Source: Flavobacterium chilense
GTDB lineage: Bacteria > Bacteroidota > Bacteroidia > Flavobacteriales > Flavobacteriaceae
Reading direction: 5' to 3'
Length of the DNA: 64,000 bases
NCBI RefSeq assembly: GCF_001602525.1
Contig: NZ_LSYT01000007.1
Location: forward strand, 124,001 to 188,000
Shown here: positions 52,755-62,268 of the stretch, piece by piece
How positions within the stretch are numbered: the stretch's first letter is position 1
Layout of the letters: every line of letters starts with the position of its first letter
Program-made: the position numbers and the translations under genes
The notes under the pieces: model-generated
The model's database searches: none
What the model was told of the DNA's origin: nothing
What the model saw: the letters and a program-made list of their open reading frames with translations, nothing else

Positions 52755-53695
52755 TGAAATCGAAACTTAAAAGGATATATTATAAGTTCAATAAATTTAA
52801 AAACTGGTTACTGTCAGGTAAGCCAGTTTTAGTTGCTATGTATCATAGAACTAGTAATGAAGTTAGAAATGAGTTGCAATACTTAACTGTTGATCTTGCT
52901 AGTTTTGAAAAACAGCTTTGTTATTTTAAGGAGAATTATCAAATTCTCAGATTATCTGATGATTGGAGCTCATTAAAAAAAACAGGAATAGTCATTACGT
53001 TTGATGATGGGTATGCAGATAATTTATTAAATGCTTTACCCATATTAGAGAAATACCAAATACCAGCTACAATTTTTGTAACTACTTTAAATATAAATAC
53101 TAAAAAAGAGTTTTGGTGGGATCGTTTTGTATTTGATTATACCTATTGTGACCATTTTTTTTATTTTCCTGATGTAAAAGAAAAAGTATCAAAATATACA
53201 CATTCGTTTAATGATATTAACAAGCTTCTCGATAAGCTATCAAACGAGGAAAAGGAAATTTGGTTTTTAAATTTTGAAAGTTTAAATAAAATCCCGTTTC
53301 GCGATAGTGAAGATTTTAGATCATTAAGTAATGACGAACTTAAACGCTTGTCTGATCATCCATTAATAGATATTGGTATTCATACTCATAACCATTATGC
53401 TCTTAAAAACTTAAGCTATGAGGAACAGAAAAAAGAGTTACATTTTTCAATTGAAAAATTAGACAAATTGATTACAAAATCAGTGAAATATTTAGCATTA
53501 CCACATGGTTCTTACAACGAGAGCACGCTTAGAGTGATAGAAGAGTCAGATTGTTTAGGAATGCTGTTAGCTAATAATGATTATTCCAATCATAAAAATA
53601 AATTAGGTAAAAAGATAAATCGAATTTTGATTCCTAATATTAAGGATAAAGAATTGATAAAATATATGAATAGATTTAATTTTAAAATATGGTAG
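52754..53695 (+). CDS. Polysaccharide deacetylase (NodB homology)
   Basis: A 313-residue protein. Motif 1 TFDDGY is at 82-87, motif 2 HTHNH at 210-214 (metal-binding His pair), and LPHGSYNE is near the end. The start PVLVAMYHRT is usual for this carbohydrate-esterase 4 group. No signal peptide is visible, so it may act in the cytoplasm on a lipid-linked or nucleotide sugar. It overlaps neuC by one base and the next gene by 7. Confidence 0.87.
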   Translation: MKSKLKRIYYKFNKFKNWLLSGKPVLVAMYHRTSNEVRNELQYLTVDLASFEKQLCYFKENYQILRLSDDWSSLKKTGIVITFDDGYADNLLNALPILEKYQIPATIFVTTLNINTKKEFWWDRFVFDYTYCDHFFYFPDVKEKVSKYTHSFNDINKLLDKLSNEEKEIWFLNFESLNKIPFRDSEDFRSLSNDELKRLSDHPLIDIGIHTHNHYALKNLSYEEQKKELHFSIEKLDKLITKSVKYLALPHGSYNESTLRVIEESDCLGMLLANNDYSNHKNKLGKKINRILIPNIKDKELIKYMNRFNFKIW

Positions 53696-54483
53696 ATAAT
53701 AAGTCTAATATAGCCATACTCTCTACTGTTATAAATTTTGATTTATATCATAAAAGTTCTCGCTTCTTTCCAAAAGATGTTCAGAAATATGTGATCGATG
53801 GGAGAAATGGAATGCATGGTTTAAAAAGCATTTTCTACATGATGAAAATGCTGAAAAATAAAAATATTGAATGGCTGATCATGGCAGATGAAGATGTTTT
53901 GTTTCAGGATTCCAAGACCGTCTTTGATATTATAAGTAAAATGCAATCCGAAAATTATACAGTATGTGGCGTGCGGGATGGTGGAATGATTTCACACAGA
54001 ACATTTAATCCATATACAATTAATACTTTTTTTTCGATTCTAAATTTTAAAGAACTTAAGAAAATCTGGAATAAAAATGAAATTATAAAAAGTAATTATA
54101 TTTTAGATCAGGAGTTCAACGATGACTTAACAAATCTAAAATGGAACTTTGATGTAAAAAGTCTTTATGAACCCTATTATTGCTTTTATCTTTGGTTAAG
54201 AAGGAAAAATAAAAAATTTCTTTTTCTGGATGCGCAAATGAATGAAGATCAAATTGCAAATTCGATTACTTATGATAGTAAAATATTCTTGCACCATACT
54301 TGGTTTGCCAGAGCATATGGTAAAAATGATGAACAAACCAAAAGAATAAACGTGTTGTTTGATTTGTTGAATTCTAAAGAAAATAAAACTTCTGAACCTG
54401 TAATATTTAAGGATAAAACATTTTTCTTTATTGAAAAAATAAAAAAAACATACCGTAGAATAATAATTCGATTCAGGAATTAG
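53689..54483 (+). CDS. Uncharacterised GT-A-like protein
   Basis: A 264-residue soluble protein I do not recognise as a named family. It starts SNIAILSTVINFDLYHKSS and carries WLIMADEDVLF with Asp67-Glu-Asp69, which looks like a DxD metal site of a GT-A transferase, then CGVRDGGMISHR. A late ILDQEFNDDL may hold catalytic acids. It sits between two deacetylase genes and overlaps the first by 7 bases, so it is probably part of the same pathway. I rate glycosyltransferase as likely but unproven. Confidence 0.55.
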   Translation: MVDNKSNIAILSTVINFDLYHKSSRFFPKDVQKYVIDGRNGMHGLKSIFYMMKMLKNKNIEWLIMADEDVLFQDSKTVFDIISKMQSENYTVCGVRDGGMISHRTFNPYTINTFFSILNFKELKKIWNKNEIIKSNYILDQEFNDDLTNLKWNFDVKSLYEPYYCFYLWLRRKNKKFLFLDAQMNEDQIANSITYDSKIFLHHTWFARAYGKNDEQTKRINVLFDLLNSKENKTSEPVIFKDKTFFFIEKIKKTYRRIIIRFRN

Positions 54484-54543
54484 AAAATAACAAGAAGAGG
54501 AATTAAAAACGTATTGATTTCAGGAATTTTATTTTAGGCAAAC

Positions 54544-55452
54544 ATGCTTACAGTTAGTAATTATCATTATATCAGATTAGATTTTAAAACTAAATATTCC
54601 AGTATATTTGGCTTGACTCCAAGTGAATTTAAGCAACAGTTAATATTGCTGAAAAATCAAGGGAATTTTGTTCATCCAAATGATCTGATTTTAGATTTAA
54701 ATGCAGTACTTCAATCAAAAGATAACAATTTACTCATTACTTTTGATGATGGTTTAAAAGAGCAATTTGATCTGGCTTTGCCTATTTTAGATGAACTTAA
54801 CATTCCTGCAGTTTTCTTTGTAAATTCAATTAATTCTGAAGAAAAAAAAGTAACAACCGTTCATAAAATTCATCTGTTAAGATCAATTATTTCATCTTCA
54901 GAATTTTTAGATAAGTTTATTGATGTGCCTTTTTCCCAGACAGAAACACAGAATGCCCGGAACATTTATAGATATGACGATGAAAAAAGTGCTGTTTTAA
55001 AATATATATTAAATTTTAAATTAGATTTTAAACAACAGGAACAAATCGTTAATACGTTATTTAATCTTTATTTTGAAGAATCTGTAATTTTAGAATCGCT
55101 TTATATGACAGAGCAAAATTTAAAAGAACTAGCAAATAAAGGATATTTAGGTAGTCATACACATAGTCATTATCCATTAGGATTATTAGATAGTGAAACT
55201 ATAAAAAAAGAACTTAAAAAAACAAAAACGTATTTAGACACATTAACCCATTCAAATATAAAAATAGTTTCTTATCCGTATGGAACTCCTGAAGTTTGCA
55301 CAGATCAGGTAGCAGATTTAACCCAAAAAGCAGGTTATGAAATAGGTTTTACAACAAAAAGAGGTATTAATACTTTACAAGAAAATCCTTTGTTACTAAA
55401 CAGATTTGATTGTAATGATTTGATAGGAGGAAAAAATTATAATAAAATATGA
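54544..55452 (+). CDS. Polysaccharide deacetylase (NodB homology)
   Basis: A 302-residue enzyme. TFDDG is at 66-70, HTHSH at 205-209, and SYPYGTPE near 257. No signal peptide is seen. It differs enough from the deacetylase at 52754 to have a separate substrate. It overlaps the GNAT gene by 4 bases, so a deacetylated amine could be re-acylated by that enzyme; this pairing is inference. Confidence 0.87.
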   Translation: MLTVSNYHYIRLDFKTKYSSIFGLTPSEFKQQLILLKNQGNFVHPNDLILDLNAVLQSKDNNLLITFDDGLKEQFDLALPILDELNIPAVFFVNSINSEEKKVTTVHKIHLLRSIISSSEFLDKFIDVPFSQTETQNARNIYRYDDEKSAVLKYILNFKLDFKQQEQIVNTLFNLYFEESVILESLYMTEQNLKELANKGYLGSHTHSHYPLGLLDSETIKKELKKTKTYLDTLTHSNIKIVSYPYGTPEVCTDQVADLTQKAGYEIGFTTKRGINTLQENPLLLNRFDCNDLIGGKNYNKI

Positions 55453-56285
55453 TCACCAGAGAAGCAACAATAGAAGATTGGAAAATCTTACACTCATTTT
55501 TCAAAATAATTTACAGAGAAAATCATCCGTTACATACCAAAGAATTTTGGGAATGGCAGTTTGGAAATAAAGAATACGGACGTTCTTTTATTTGTTTAAA
55601 TGAAAAAGAGGAAGTTGTAGGGCATGTTGGAGCTAATTTTGGAGGTGGACTGGCTTGGATAATTAATGTATATCTTAATGAAGAGTGCAGAGGAAAAGGC
55701 ATTTTAGGGAAACTATATGAATTAGCCCGAAATTATTATCCGCTTGCGGCAACAGCGGCAAATGAAGCAGGCTTAGGGCTGTATAAAAACATGCGCTGGA
55801 TCAGGTATTATGATTTAGTTCGCTATGTAAAAATAAACCCTAATCTTGTTGAAACTGGTTTTGAGGCAGTTTGTAAAAAAGTAGAAGTAAAAGTAGATCA
55901 CTTAATAGAAAAAGATACACATTATTTTCAACAACCTTCTATAAAAGGGATTATTTTGGAAGATGGTTCGAGGGCAGTAAGTCAGGAAAATGTTGGAGGA
56001 TTAAGAATTACAGATATTGAAAACCTCGAAAAATTAGAAGCACAAGCCTGGCAATTAGGATATTTATGGATAGATTATATAACATCCTGGAATGATCTAA
56101 AAACAAAAGATTTAGAGAAAAACGGCTGGACTTTAGATTACAAAAGTACCGTGCCATGGAGGTTAAATCCTATCGAAGAAAAGTATTTTTGCGATATAAC
56201 ATTTCTCTCAGAGAAACCTTTGGATAACGAATTTGTGGTACATAGATCTTATTCGGATCATGGTAGAATAGGAAGTTTAAAATAA
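55449..56285 (+). CDS. GNAT-type acyltransferase
   Basis: A 278-residue protein with a GNAT N-terminal domain. ITREATIEDWKILHSFF is the usual start, VVGHVGANF and INVYLNEECRGKGILGKLYELA contain the acyl-CoA-binding R/Q-x-x-G-x-G/A signature, and NEAGLGLYKNMRW is motif B. About 130 further residues carry no motif I know. Directly coupled to the deacetylase gene, it probably N-acylates an amino sugar. Substrate not identified. Confidence 0.8.
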   Translation: MITREATIEDWKILHSFFKIIYRENHPLHTKEFWEWQFGNKEYGRSFICLNEKEEVVGHVGANFGGGLAWIINVYLNEECRGKGILGKLYELARNYYPLAATAANEAGLGLYKNMRWIRYYDLVRYVKINPNLVETGFEAVCKKVEVKVDHLIEKDTHYFQQPSIKGIILEDGSRAVSQENVGGLRITDIENLEKLEAQAWQLGYLWIDYITSWNDLKTKDLEKNGWTLDYKSTVPWRLNPIEEKYFCDITFLSEKPLDNEFVVHRSYSDHGRIGSLK

Positions 56286-56291
56286 AAACGG

Positions 56292-57683
56292 ATGAAGAAT
56301 TTAGGAGTTGTCATAACTGATGGGGTTGGGTTTCGTAATTATATATTGAGCGACTTTATTCAGGAAGCCAAAGCAAATTTTAATGAGGTAATCATTTTTT
56401 CATGTTTGCCAAAAACAGTTTATAAGGATTTTGATTTAAATTGTAAGATTATAGAATTAGAAGTTTTTGAAGAATCCTTCTATACCTGGTTTTTTAGAAA
56501 AGCGAAAGAGGTTACCCATTTGCAATTGCACGCAAAAGGCAATTTTGGTATTGCAGATAATTTAAATATTACCAAATCAAAAGCCAGAAATCCAAGAGGT
56601 TATGCAACGCGTTTTATTCATCATTATTCCAAAGTATTTCATTCTGAAAATGGGATACTTCAATACAATAAATGGCAACAGCAAACCTTTAAATCTAATA
56701 CAATTACAAAACAATATATAGAACTGCTAAAAGAAAATAATATTTCGTTATTATTTTTTACGCATCAGCGTCCACCGTTTATAGCACCACTTATATATGC
56801 TGCCGAAAAATTAAAAATTAAAACATCAGCTTTTATTTTTAGTTGGGATAATCTTGCATCAAAAGGAAGAATGGCAGGTAACTTTGATTTTTATCTTGTT
56901 TGGAGCAATTTGATGAAACAGGAATTATTAACTTTTTATCAATCCATCAAAGAAAATCAGGTCAATGTTGTTGGAACACCACAATTTGAACCTTATGTTT
57001 TAAATAAATATGGTTATGATAAAGAAACGTTTCATAAACGATTTAAAATAGACAATAACAAACCCATCATCTTTTTTACATGCAATGATGCAAGCAGTGA
57101 GAACGATCCCATTTATTTAGAAATATTAGCAGAATTTATAGCACAACAAAAACTTGTGAAAGAGGTCAATCTTATCGTGAGAACATCTCCTGCAGAAGAA
57201 CCTACAAGATTCAAAAATAACATTGAAAAATATCCTTTTATAATTTGGAATTTTCCAGATTGGAATATTAGCAGAGAAGGACATCAGGAAGCATGGACAC
57301 AAAGAGTTCCATCTGTAGCCGATCTAAACGATTTAAAATCTTTGTTGCAACATTGCGACTTGTCTATTAATGTTTTGTCAACCATAACGTTAGATGCTTT
57401 TATTTTTGATAAACAAGTGATAAATCCTGTTTTCGGTAGTGAAACAAACGGATGGTTTGATGATCAAAAGTTTCTAAAATACGAGCATTTGTCCAAACTA
57501 GTAGATTCAGATTCGACTGATATTGTAAAAAATGAAGAAGAATATCTTGAGGCAATAAACAGAGTTCTGAATCATATTGACCTTAAAAAAGAAAAACGTG
57601 CAAAATTTATAGAACTTCAAATTGGAGGATCATTGCAGGGTACAAGCAAAAGAATAGCCCAAACTTTGTTGAAATGGGCATAA
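56292..57683 (+). CDS. GT-B-fold glycosyltransferase-like protein
   Basis: A 463-residue cytoplasmic protein. SAFIFSWDNLASKGRM, VVGTPQFEPYV, IFFTCNDASSEN, and SINVLSTITLDAFIFDKQVINPVF resemble the CDP-glycerol glycerophosphotransferase/capsule-synthesis type of GT-B protein, in which the late S..T..D block binds the nucleotide. It lies 6 bases after the GNAT gene. Donor unknown; a CMP- or CDP-activated donor is conceivable because no other obvious transferase for the CMP-nonulosonate is present. Confidence 0.65.
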   Translation: MKNLGVVITDGVGFRNYILSDFIQEAKANFNEVIIFSCLPKTVYKDFDLNCKIIELEVFEESFYTWFFRKAKEVTHLQLHAKGNFGIADNLNITKSKARNPRGYATRFIHHYSKVFHSENGILQYNKWQQQTFKSNTITKQYIELLKENNISLLFFTHQRPPFIAPLIYAAEKLKIKTSAFIFSWDNLASKGRMAGNFDFYLVWSNLMKQELLTFYQSIKENQVNVVGTPQFEPYVLNKYGYDKETFHKRFKIDNNKPIIFFTCNDASSENDPIYLEILAEFIAQQKLVKEVNLIVRTSPAEEPTRFKNNIEKYPFIIWNFPDWNISREGHQEAWTQRVPSVADLNDLKSLLQHCDLSINVLSTITLDAFIFDKQVINPVFGSETNGWFDDQKFLKYEHLSKLVDSDSTDIVKNEEEYLEAINRVLNHIDLKKEKRAKFIELQIGGSLQGTSKRIAQTLLKWA

Positions 57684-58768
57684 ATAACAGCAAAATAGCA
57701 GTTCTGTGTAATTATAAATTACTTCCTGAAAGAGTAGGAGGAATGGATTATTTTTTCTGGGATTTTGATAAGAAATGTAAAGAAAACAACATTGAGATCG
57801 ATTGGTTTTTTCCTAATTTATCAACTCATGGTAATTATTCAAATTTAGCTATTTATAGTAGTAAAGAAGAAAGCCTGGAAAATAATTTTCTTTCTTTTTA
57901 CAAAGAACATAAACCAGAATATACTCATGTCATTACTCATTTTGTAGAATTATGCACTTCCTTTTTTTATAATTTAAAGAAAATTTCAGATGCTGAGGTA
58001 ATTGCTGTAGATCATAACCCAAGACCTTTAAATGGATATTCATTAAAAAAGAAAGTAAATAAAAGACTTAAAGGGCTTCTATTCTCAAGATATATTGATG
58101 TTTTTGTTGGAGTATCAAATTATACGGTAAATGAAATTTTAAATGATTTTGGAACTCATTTAAAAACAAAAACAATAACTATTTATAACGGAGTTATTAT
58201 AGATTCAATTTTAATAAGAGAAAACAGGGCTAATATTTCCCCCGTTTTTTTAGTTGCCTCTCATCTCAGAGAATCTAAAGGAATTCAGGATTTAATTGAA
58301 GCAGTATTCCTTCTTCCTGCTGAAATAAAAAATGAGATTAAAATAGCGGTATATGGTGAAGGACCTTATGAGCAGCATTTATTAGAAAAAATTAAAAAAA
58401 GAAATGTACAGGATTGTTTCATTTTTATGGGAAGTAAACCTAATTTAAATGAGATTTTTTCGCAGTATGATTACATGTTACAGCCTACACATATGGAATG
58501 TTTTAGTCTATCTATTCTGGAAAGTCTTGCTGCAAATGTTCCTGTAATTACTACTAATGTAGGAGGAAATACTGAAGCAATAACCTCAGGAGAAAACGGA
58601 TATATTTTTGAAGCCAAAAATGTAAAAGCACTTTCAGTAATTCTTGAAGATATTTATTTAGGACGCAAAAAGATATCAGTTAATACAAGAGAATTAATTG
58701 CTAATTCCTTTTCTTTGCCGAAAATGGTTGAAAACCATTTTGAATTACTCAAAAACAAAATGGATTAA
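57674..58768 (+). CDS. Glycosyltransferase family 4
   Basis: A 364-residue GT-B enzyme. The start KIAVLCNYKLLPERVGGMDYFFWDF has the GG of the acceptor loop. FVGVSNYTVNEIL, FLVASHLRESKGIQDLIEAV, YGEGPYE and PTHMECFSLSILESLAANVPVI mark the C-terminal donor site. It overlaps its upstream neighbour by 10 bases; the MBOAT gene follows 26 bases later. Confidence 0.87.
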   Translation: MGINNSKIAVLCNYKLLPERVGGMDYFFWDFDKKCKENNIEIDWFFPNLSTHGNYSNLAIYSSKEESLENNFLSFYKEHKPEYTHVITHFVELCTSFFYNLKKISDAEVIAVDHNPRPLNGYSLKKKVNKRLKGLLFSRYIDVFVGVSNYTVNEILNDFGTHLKTKTITIYNGVIIDSILIRENRANISPVFLVASHLRESKGIQDLIEAVFLLPAEIKNEIKIAVYGEGPYEQHLLEKIKKRNVQDCFIFMGSKPNLNEIFSQYDYMLQPTHMECFSLSILESLAANVPVITTNVGGNTEAITSGENGYIFEAKNVKALSVILEDIYLGRKKISVNTRELIANSFSLPKMVENHFELLKNKMD

Positions 58769-58794
58769 AAGTTTAAATCACTCTAAATAAAAAT

Positions 58795-60228
58795 ATGTTT
58801 TTTAATTCCTTAGCATTTGCTATTTTTTTGCCAATAGTTTTTTTTCTGTATTGGTTTGTATTCAATAAAACAAAAAGTACTCAAAACGCTTTATTAATTA
58901 TCGCAAGCTACTATTTTTACTCTTGTTGGGATTGGAGATTTTTATTCCTACTCGTTTTTTCAACTTTTTTGGATTATTATACCGGGATTCAAATTGAAAA
59001 AGGAAAATCAGAACAAAGTCGAAAATTTTGGTTTTGGCTTAGTATATCAGTTAATTTAGGTTTCCTAGGGATTTTTAAATATTATAACTTTTTTGCAGCA
59101 TCTTTCTCTGAATTACTAAACTCAGCAGGATTCAAAGCAAGTCCGATATTATTAAATGTCATTCTCCCTGTTGGAATTTCATTTTATACTTTTCATGGCT
59201 TGTCCTATGTCATTGATATTTATTATAAACGTATAAAGGCCGAATACAACTTTGTTGATTATTCATTATTTGTGAGTTATTTTCCACTATTGGTTGCTGG
59301 TCCAATAGAAAGAGCTACACATTTATTGCCTCAGGTAAAAGTAAAAAGAGAGTTTAATTTTCAAACTGCCAAAGAAGGTGTTTATCAAATTATTTGGGGA
59401 TTAATTAAAAAAGTAGTCATTGCAGATACATGTGCTACATATGCCAATGCTATTTTTGATAATTATTCTTCAATGAATTCATTGTCACTTATTTTAGGTG
59501 CAATATATTTTGCTTTTCAAATTTATGGTGATTTTTCAGGATACTCAGACATTGCATTGGGAGTTTCAAAATTGTTTGGATTAGATTTGCTTAGAAACTT
59601 CAACTATCCATATTTCTCTCGGGATATTGCAGAATTTTGGCGACGTTGGCATATTTCACTTTCTTCATGGTTTCGTGATTACTTGTATATTCCCTTAGGA
59701 GGAAGCAAAGGAGGACTCTGGATGAAAATCAGAAATACGTTTATCATCTTTATAGTAAGCGGTTTTTGGCATGGTGCTAACTGGACTTATATAGCATGGG
59801 GATTCATAAATGCCATGTACTTTTTGCCATTACTTTTGTCAAATAGCAATAGAAATAATATAGACGATATTAAACTGAGTTTTAATCTTGATTCTATAAA
59901 AATAATATTTAATATTCTTTTTACATTTTTTATTACTTGCGTAGCCTGGGTTTTTTTTAGAGCTAAAACAATTACTGATGCTATATCTTATTTAAAACGC
60001 GTAATTTTTAATGGAGATTTTAATTCTCAATACCTTGATAATGAACGTTACAACTATGAGTTGTTACTTATGATAGGTTTGTTTGTCTGGGTTGAGTGGA
60101 AAAACAGAACAAAAGTAGAACCTTTATCAGGTAAAAGAAGCATGCTGAGGGTTATTTTAGCCATAGGAGCTATACTGGCTTTTGGGACTTATTCAGATTA
60201 TAAAGAATTTATATATTTTCAATTTTAA
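58795..60228 (+). CDS. MBOAT-family O-acyltransferase (AlgI/DltB-like)
   Basis: A 477-residue polytopic protein with about eleven helices. Conserved blocks are IYGDFSGYSDIALGVSKL, FWRRWHISLSSWFRDYLY, and SGFWHGANWTY with the catalytic His326. Family members pass acyl groups from the cytoplasm to an extracytoplasmic partner that esterifies a polysaccharide. That partner is probably the SGNH-like protein encoded next, one base overlapping. The pair resembles AlgI with AlgJ/AlgX, or PatA with PatB. Confidence 0.9.
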   Translation: MFFNSLAFAIFLPIVFFLYWFVFNKTKSTQNALLIIASYYFYSCWDWRFLFLLVFSTFLDYYTGIQIEKGKSEQSRKFWFWLSISVNLGFLGIFKYYNFFAASFSELLNSAGFKASPILLNVILPVGISFYTFHGLSYVIDIYYKRIKAEYNFVDYSLFVSYFPLLVAGPIERATHLLPQVKVKREFNFQTAKEGVYQIIWGLIKKVVIADTCATYANAIFDNYSSMNSLSLILGAIYFAFQIYGDFSGYSDIALGVSKLFGLDLLRNFNYPYFSRDIAEFWRRWHISLSSWFRDYLYIPLGGSKGGLWMKIRNTFIIFIVSGFWHGANWTYIAWGFINAMYFLPLLLSNSNRNNIDDIKLSFNLDSIKIIFNILFTFFITCVAWVFFRAKTITDAISYLKRVIFNGDFNSQYLDNERYNYELLLMIGLFVWVEWKNRTKVEPLSGKRSMLRVILAIGAILAFGTYSDYKEFIYFQF

Positions 60229-61109
60229 TGAAACGATTTTTAATTTATACAGCTAAAATTTTAATAGCAGTAGTTTTGATTGCTGTCATATTGGATGGTT
60301 TGTATACCACTATTTTTTTGCATTCTAAAAACAGAGGAAAAATAGAAACTGTATTTAATTCTGAAGCCAGCAAATATGATGTGGTAATTTTAGGCTCTTC
60401 GAGAGCTAATAACCATTTTGTTTCTCAGATGTTTGAAGATAAAGGGTTAAAAACATTTAATTATGGTATGAGTGGCGGACATTTATTTGAAGCATCATTA
60501 TTGCTAAAACTTATGATTGAAAGAAAATATGAAATAAAAAATGTAATTCTGGAGGCAGATCTAAACCTTTCTAATGATCACGAAGCAGAAGGTATTGCAG
60601 CAAAGTTTTTACCTTACATACACAATTCAAAAATTATAGAGAAGCATTTTTCAACTCAGGATAATTTTAAAGAGTTGTATTATATTCCTTTTTACAGGTA
60701 TATTAAATATGATTCTAAAATTGGTTCCAGAGAAACTTTTTTTACAGGAATCCATAAAAAAACAAATGCTTTAGATAACTTAGGGTATTATCCGCTTGGA
60801 TTTAAAAAAAATGCCAATATGAAAGGAGATCTTACCAATCTTAATCCTTTAGTAAACAATAAATATTATGAAGAAATTAAAAATATTTGTAAACTAAATA
60901 ATATTAGGTTTATTCCTGTAATGACTCCTGTTTGTGAAAACGAAATAGGTATGAATTATTTTGATAAAGTTAAAAAAGCATATCCGGAAATCCTTAATTA
61001 TGAGAATGTAGTAATTGAGAATAAGTATTTTTCCTCTTGCGGACATATGAATGATAAAGGCGCAAGAATTTTTACAGCTAAAATATTAAAAGATTTTTTC
61101 AATAAATAA
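60228..61109 (+). CDS. SGNH/AlgJ-like membrane-anchored acylation partner
   Basis: A 293-residue protein with an N-terminal membrane anchor at about 5-27 and a periplasmic SGNH-like domain. GSSR at 56-59 holds the candidate nucleophile Ser58, YGMSGG is block II, and CGHMND at 271-276 holds His273. The acidic residue usually found three positions before that His is Ser here (FSSCGH). It overlaps the MBOAT gene by one base and should finish sugar O-acylation outside the cytoplasm. The pairing supports the call more than the motifs do. Confidence 0.75.
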   Translation: MKRFLIYTAKILIAVVLIAVILDGLYTTIFLHSKNRGKIETVFNSEASKYDVVILGSSRANNHFVSQMFEDKGLKTFNYGMSGGHLFEASLLLKLMIERKYEIKNVILEADLNLSNDHEAEGIAAKFLPYIHNSKIIEKHFSTQDNFKELYYIPFYRYIKYDSKIGSRETFFTGIHKKTNALDNLGYYPLGFKKNANMKGDLTNLNPLVNNKYYEEIKNICKLNNIRFIPVMTPVCENEIGMNYFDKVKKAYPEILNYENVVIENKYFSSCGHMNDKGARIFTAKILKDFFNK

Positions 61110-62264
61110 ATGATGAAAATAGCTTTCCTAACACCGGAATATCCCCACCTTAACACCGGAAACTCAGGAGGATTGGGAACAAGTATTAAAAATTTAGCAA
61201 TTGGACTTTTAGAAAAAGGTGTTTCAGTTCGTATTCTTGTATATGGTCAGCAAAAAGAGGAGATTTTTATGGATAATGGCATCATTATTCAGCAAATAAA
61301 AAATAAAAAATTAAAAGGATTATCATGGTTTCTAACCAGAAAAAAAATAGAAAAAGTAATTAATCAATTATATTCTGCAAAAGAGATCGACTTGGTAGAA
61401 GCACCAGACTGGACAGGTATTACTTCTTTTATTCAACCTAAAAAATGTCCAGTTATAATACGATTACATGGTTCTGACACCTATTTTTGTAATTTAGATA
61501 ATCGTCCGGTAAAATGGATAAATAAATTTCACGAAAAAAGAGCTTTAAAAAAAGCAAATGCGCTCTTATCTGTAAGTCAATTTACAGCAGATACTACAAA
61601 CAGGGTTTTTGGTTTGGATAAAAATTTTAAAATCATTCCCAATCTTGTTGATATAAAACTATTTGAACCTTCAAATAATCTTACTCAAGTAGATAAAAAT
61701 ATATTTTATTTTGGGAGTTTGATTAGAAAAAAAGGACTTTTAGAATTACCTCTAATTTTTAATGAGGTAGTAGAGAGAAGCCCGGAAGCAAAACTCATTT
61801 TAGTTGGCAAAGATGTTCCGGATATTATCTCAGGCAATTCTTCAACCTGGCAAATGATGCAGGATCTTTTTTCAGAAAAGGCCAGATCAAATGTTTCTTA
61901 TTCAGGGAGTGTGCCTTATTCTGAAATTAAGACAAAAATTGAGCAGACAGCAGTTTGTGTATTTCCATCTTTTGCAGAAGCTTTTCCGGTTTCCTGGCTT
62001 GAAGCTATGGCTATGGAAAAAGCTATAGTAGCGTCTGATATTGGTTGGGCTGGTGAAGTGATTATTGATGGTGAAAGCGGTTTTTTAGTTCACCCAAAAA
62101 ATCATAGTTTATTTGCAGTCAAAATTCTTCAGCTCCTGGATAATTCAGCACAAGCAATAGAAATAGGAAAAAAGGCAAGAAGTAGAGCTGAACAGTTTTT
62201 TGGTACAGATAAGATAACAAATGACAATATTAATTTTTATAAAAAAGTAATAAAACCAGAATAA
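61110..62264 (+). CDS. Glycosyltransferase family 4
   Basis: A 384-residue GT-B enzyme. IAFLTPEYPHLNTGNSGGLGTSIKNLA opens with the GG..T acceptor loop, IRLHGSDTYF follows, and FYFGSLIRKKGLLELP, then FPSFAEAFPVSWLEAMAMEKAIVASDIGW mark the donor site. It starts on the base after the preceding stop. The first two codons are both ATG; the first gives the longer form and either may be used. Confidence 0.87.
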   Translation: MMKIAFLTPEYPHLNTGNSGGLGTSIKNLAIGLLEKGVSVRILVYGQQKEEIFMDNGIIIQQIKNKKLKGLSWFLTRKKIEKVINQLYSAKEIDLVEAPDWTGITSFIQPKKCPVIIRLHGSDTYFCNLDNRPVKWINKFHEKRALKKANALLSVSQFTADTTNRVFGLDKNFKIIPNLVDIKLFEPSNNLTQVDKNIFYFGSLIRKKGLLELPLIFNEVVERSPEAKLILVGKDVPDIISGNSSTWQMMQDLFSEKARSNVSYSGSVPYSEIKTKIEQTAVCVFPSFAEAFPVSWLEAMAMEKAIVASDIGWAGEVIIDGESGFLVHPKNHSLFAVKILQLLDNSAQAIEIGKKARSRAEQFFGTDKITNDNINFYKKVIKPE

Positions 62265-62268
62265 AGAA

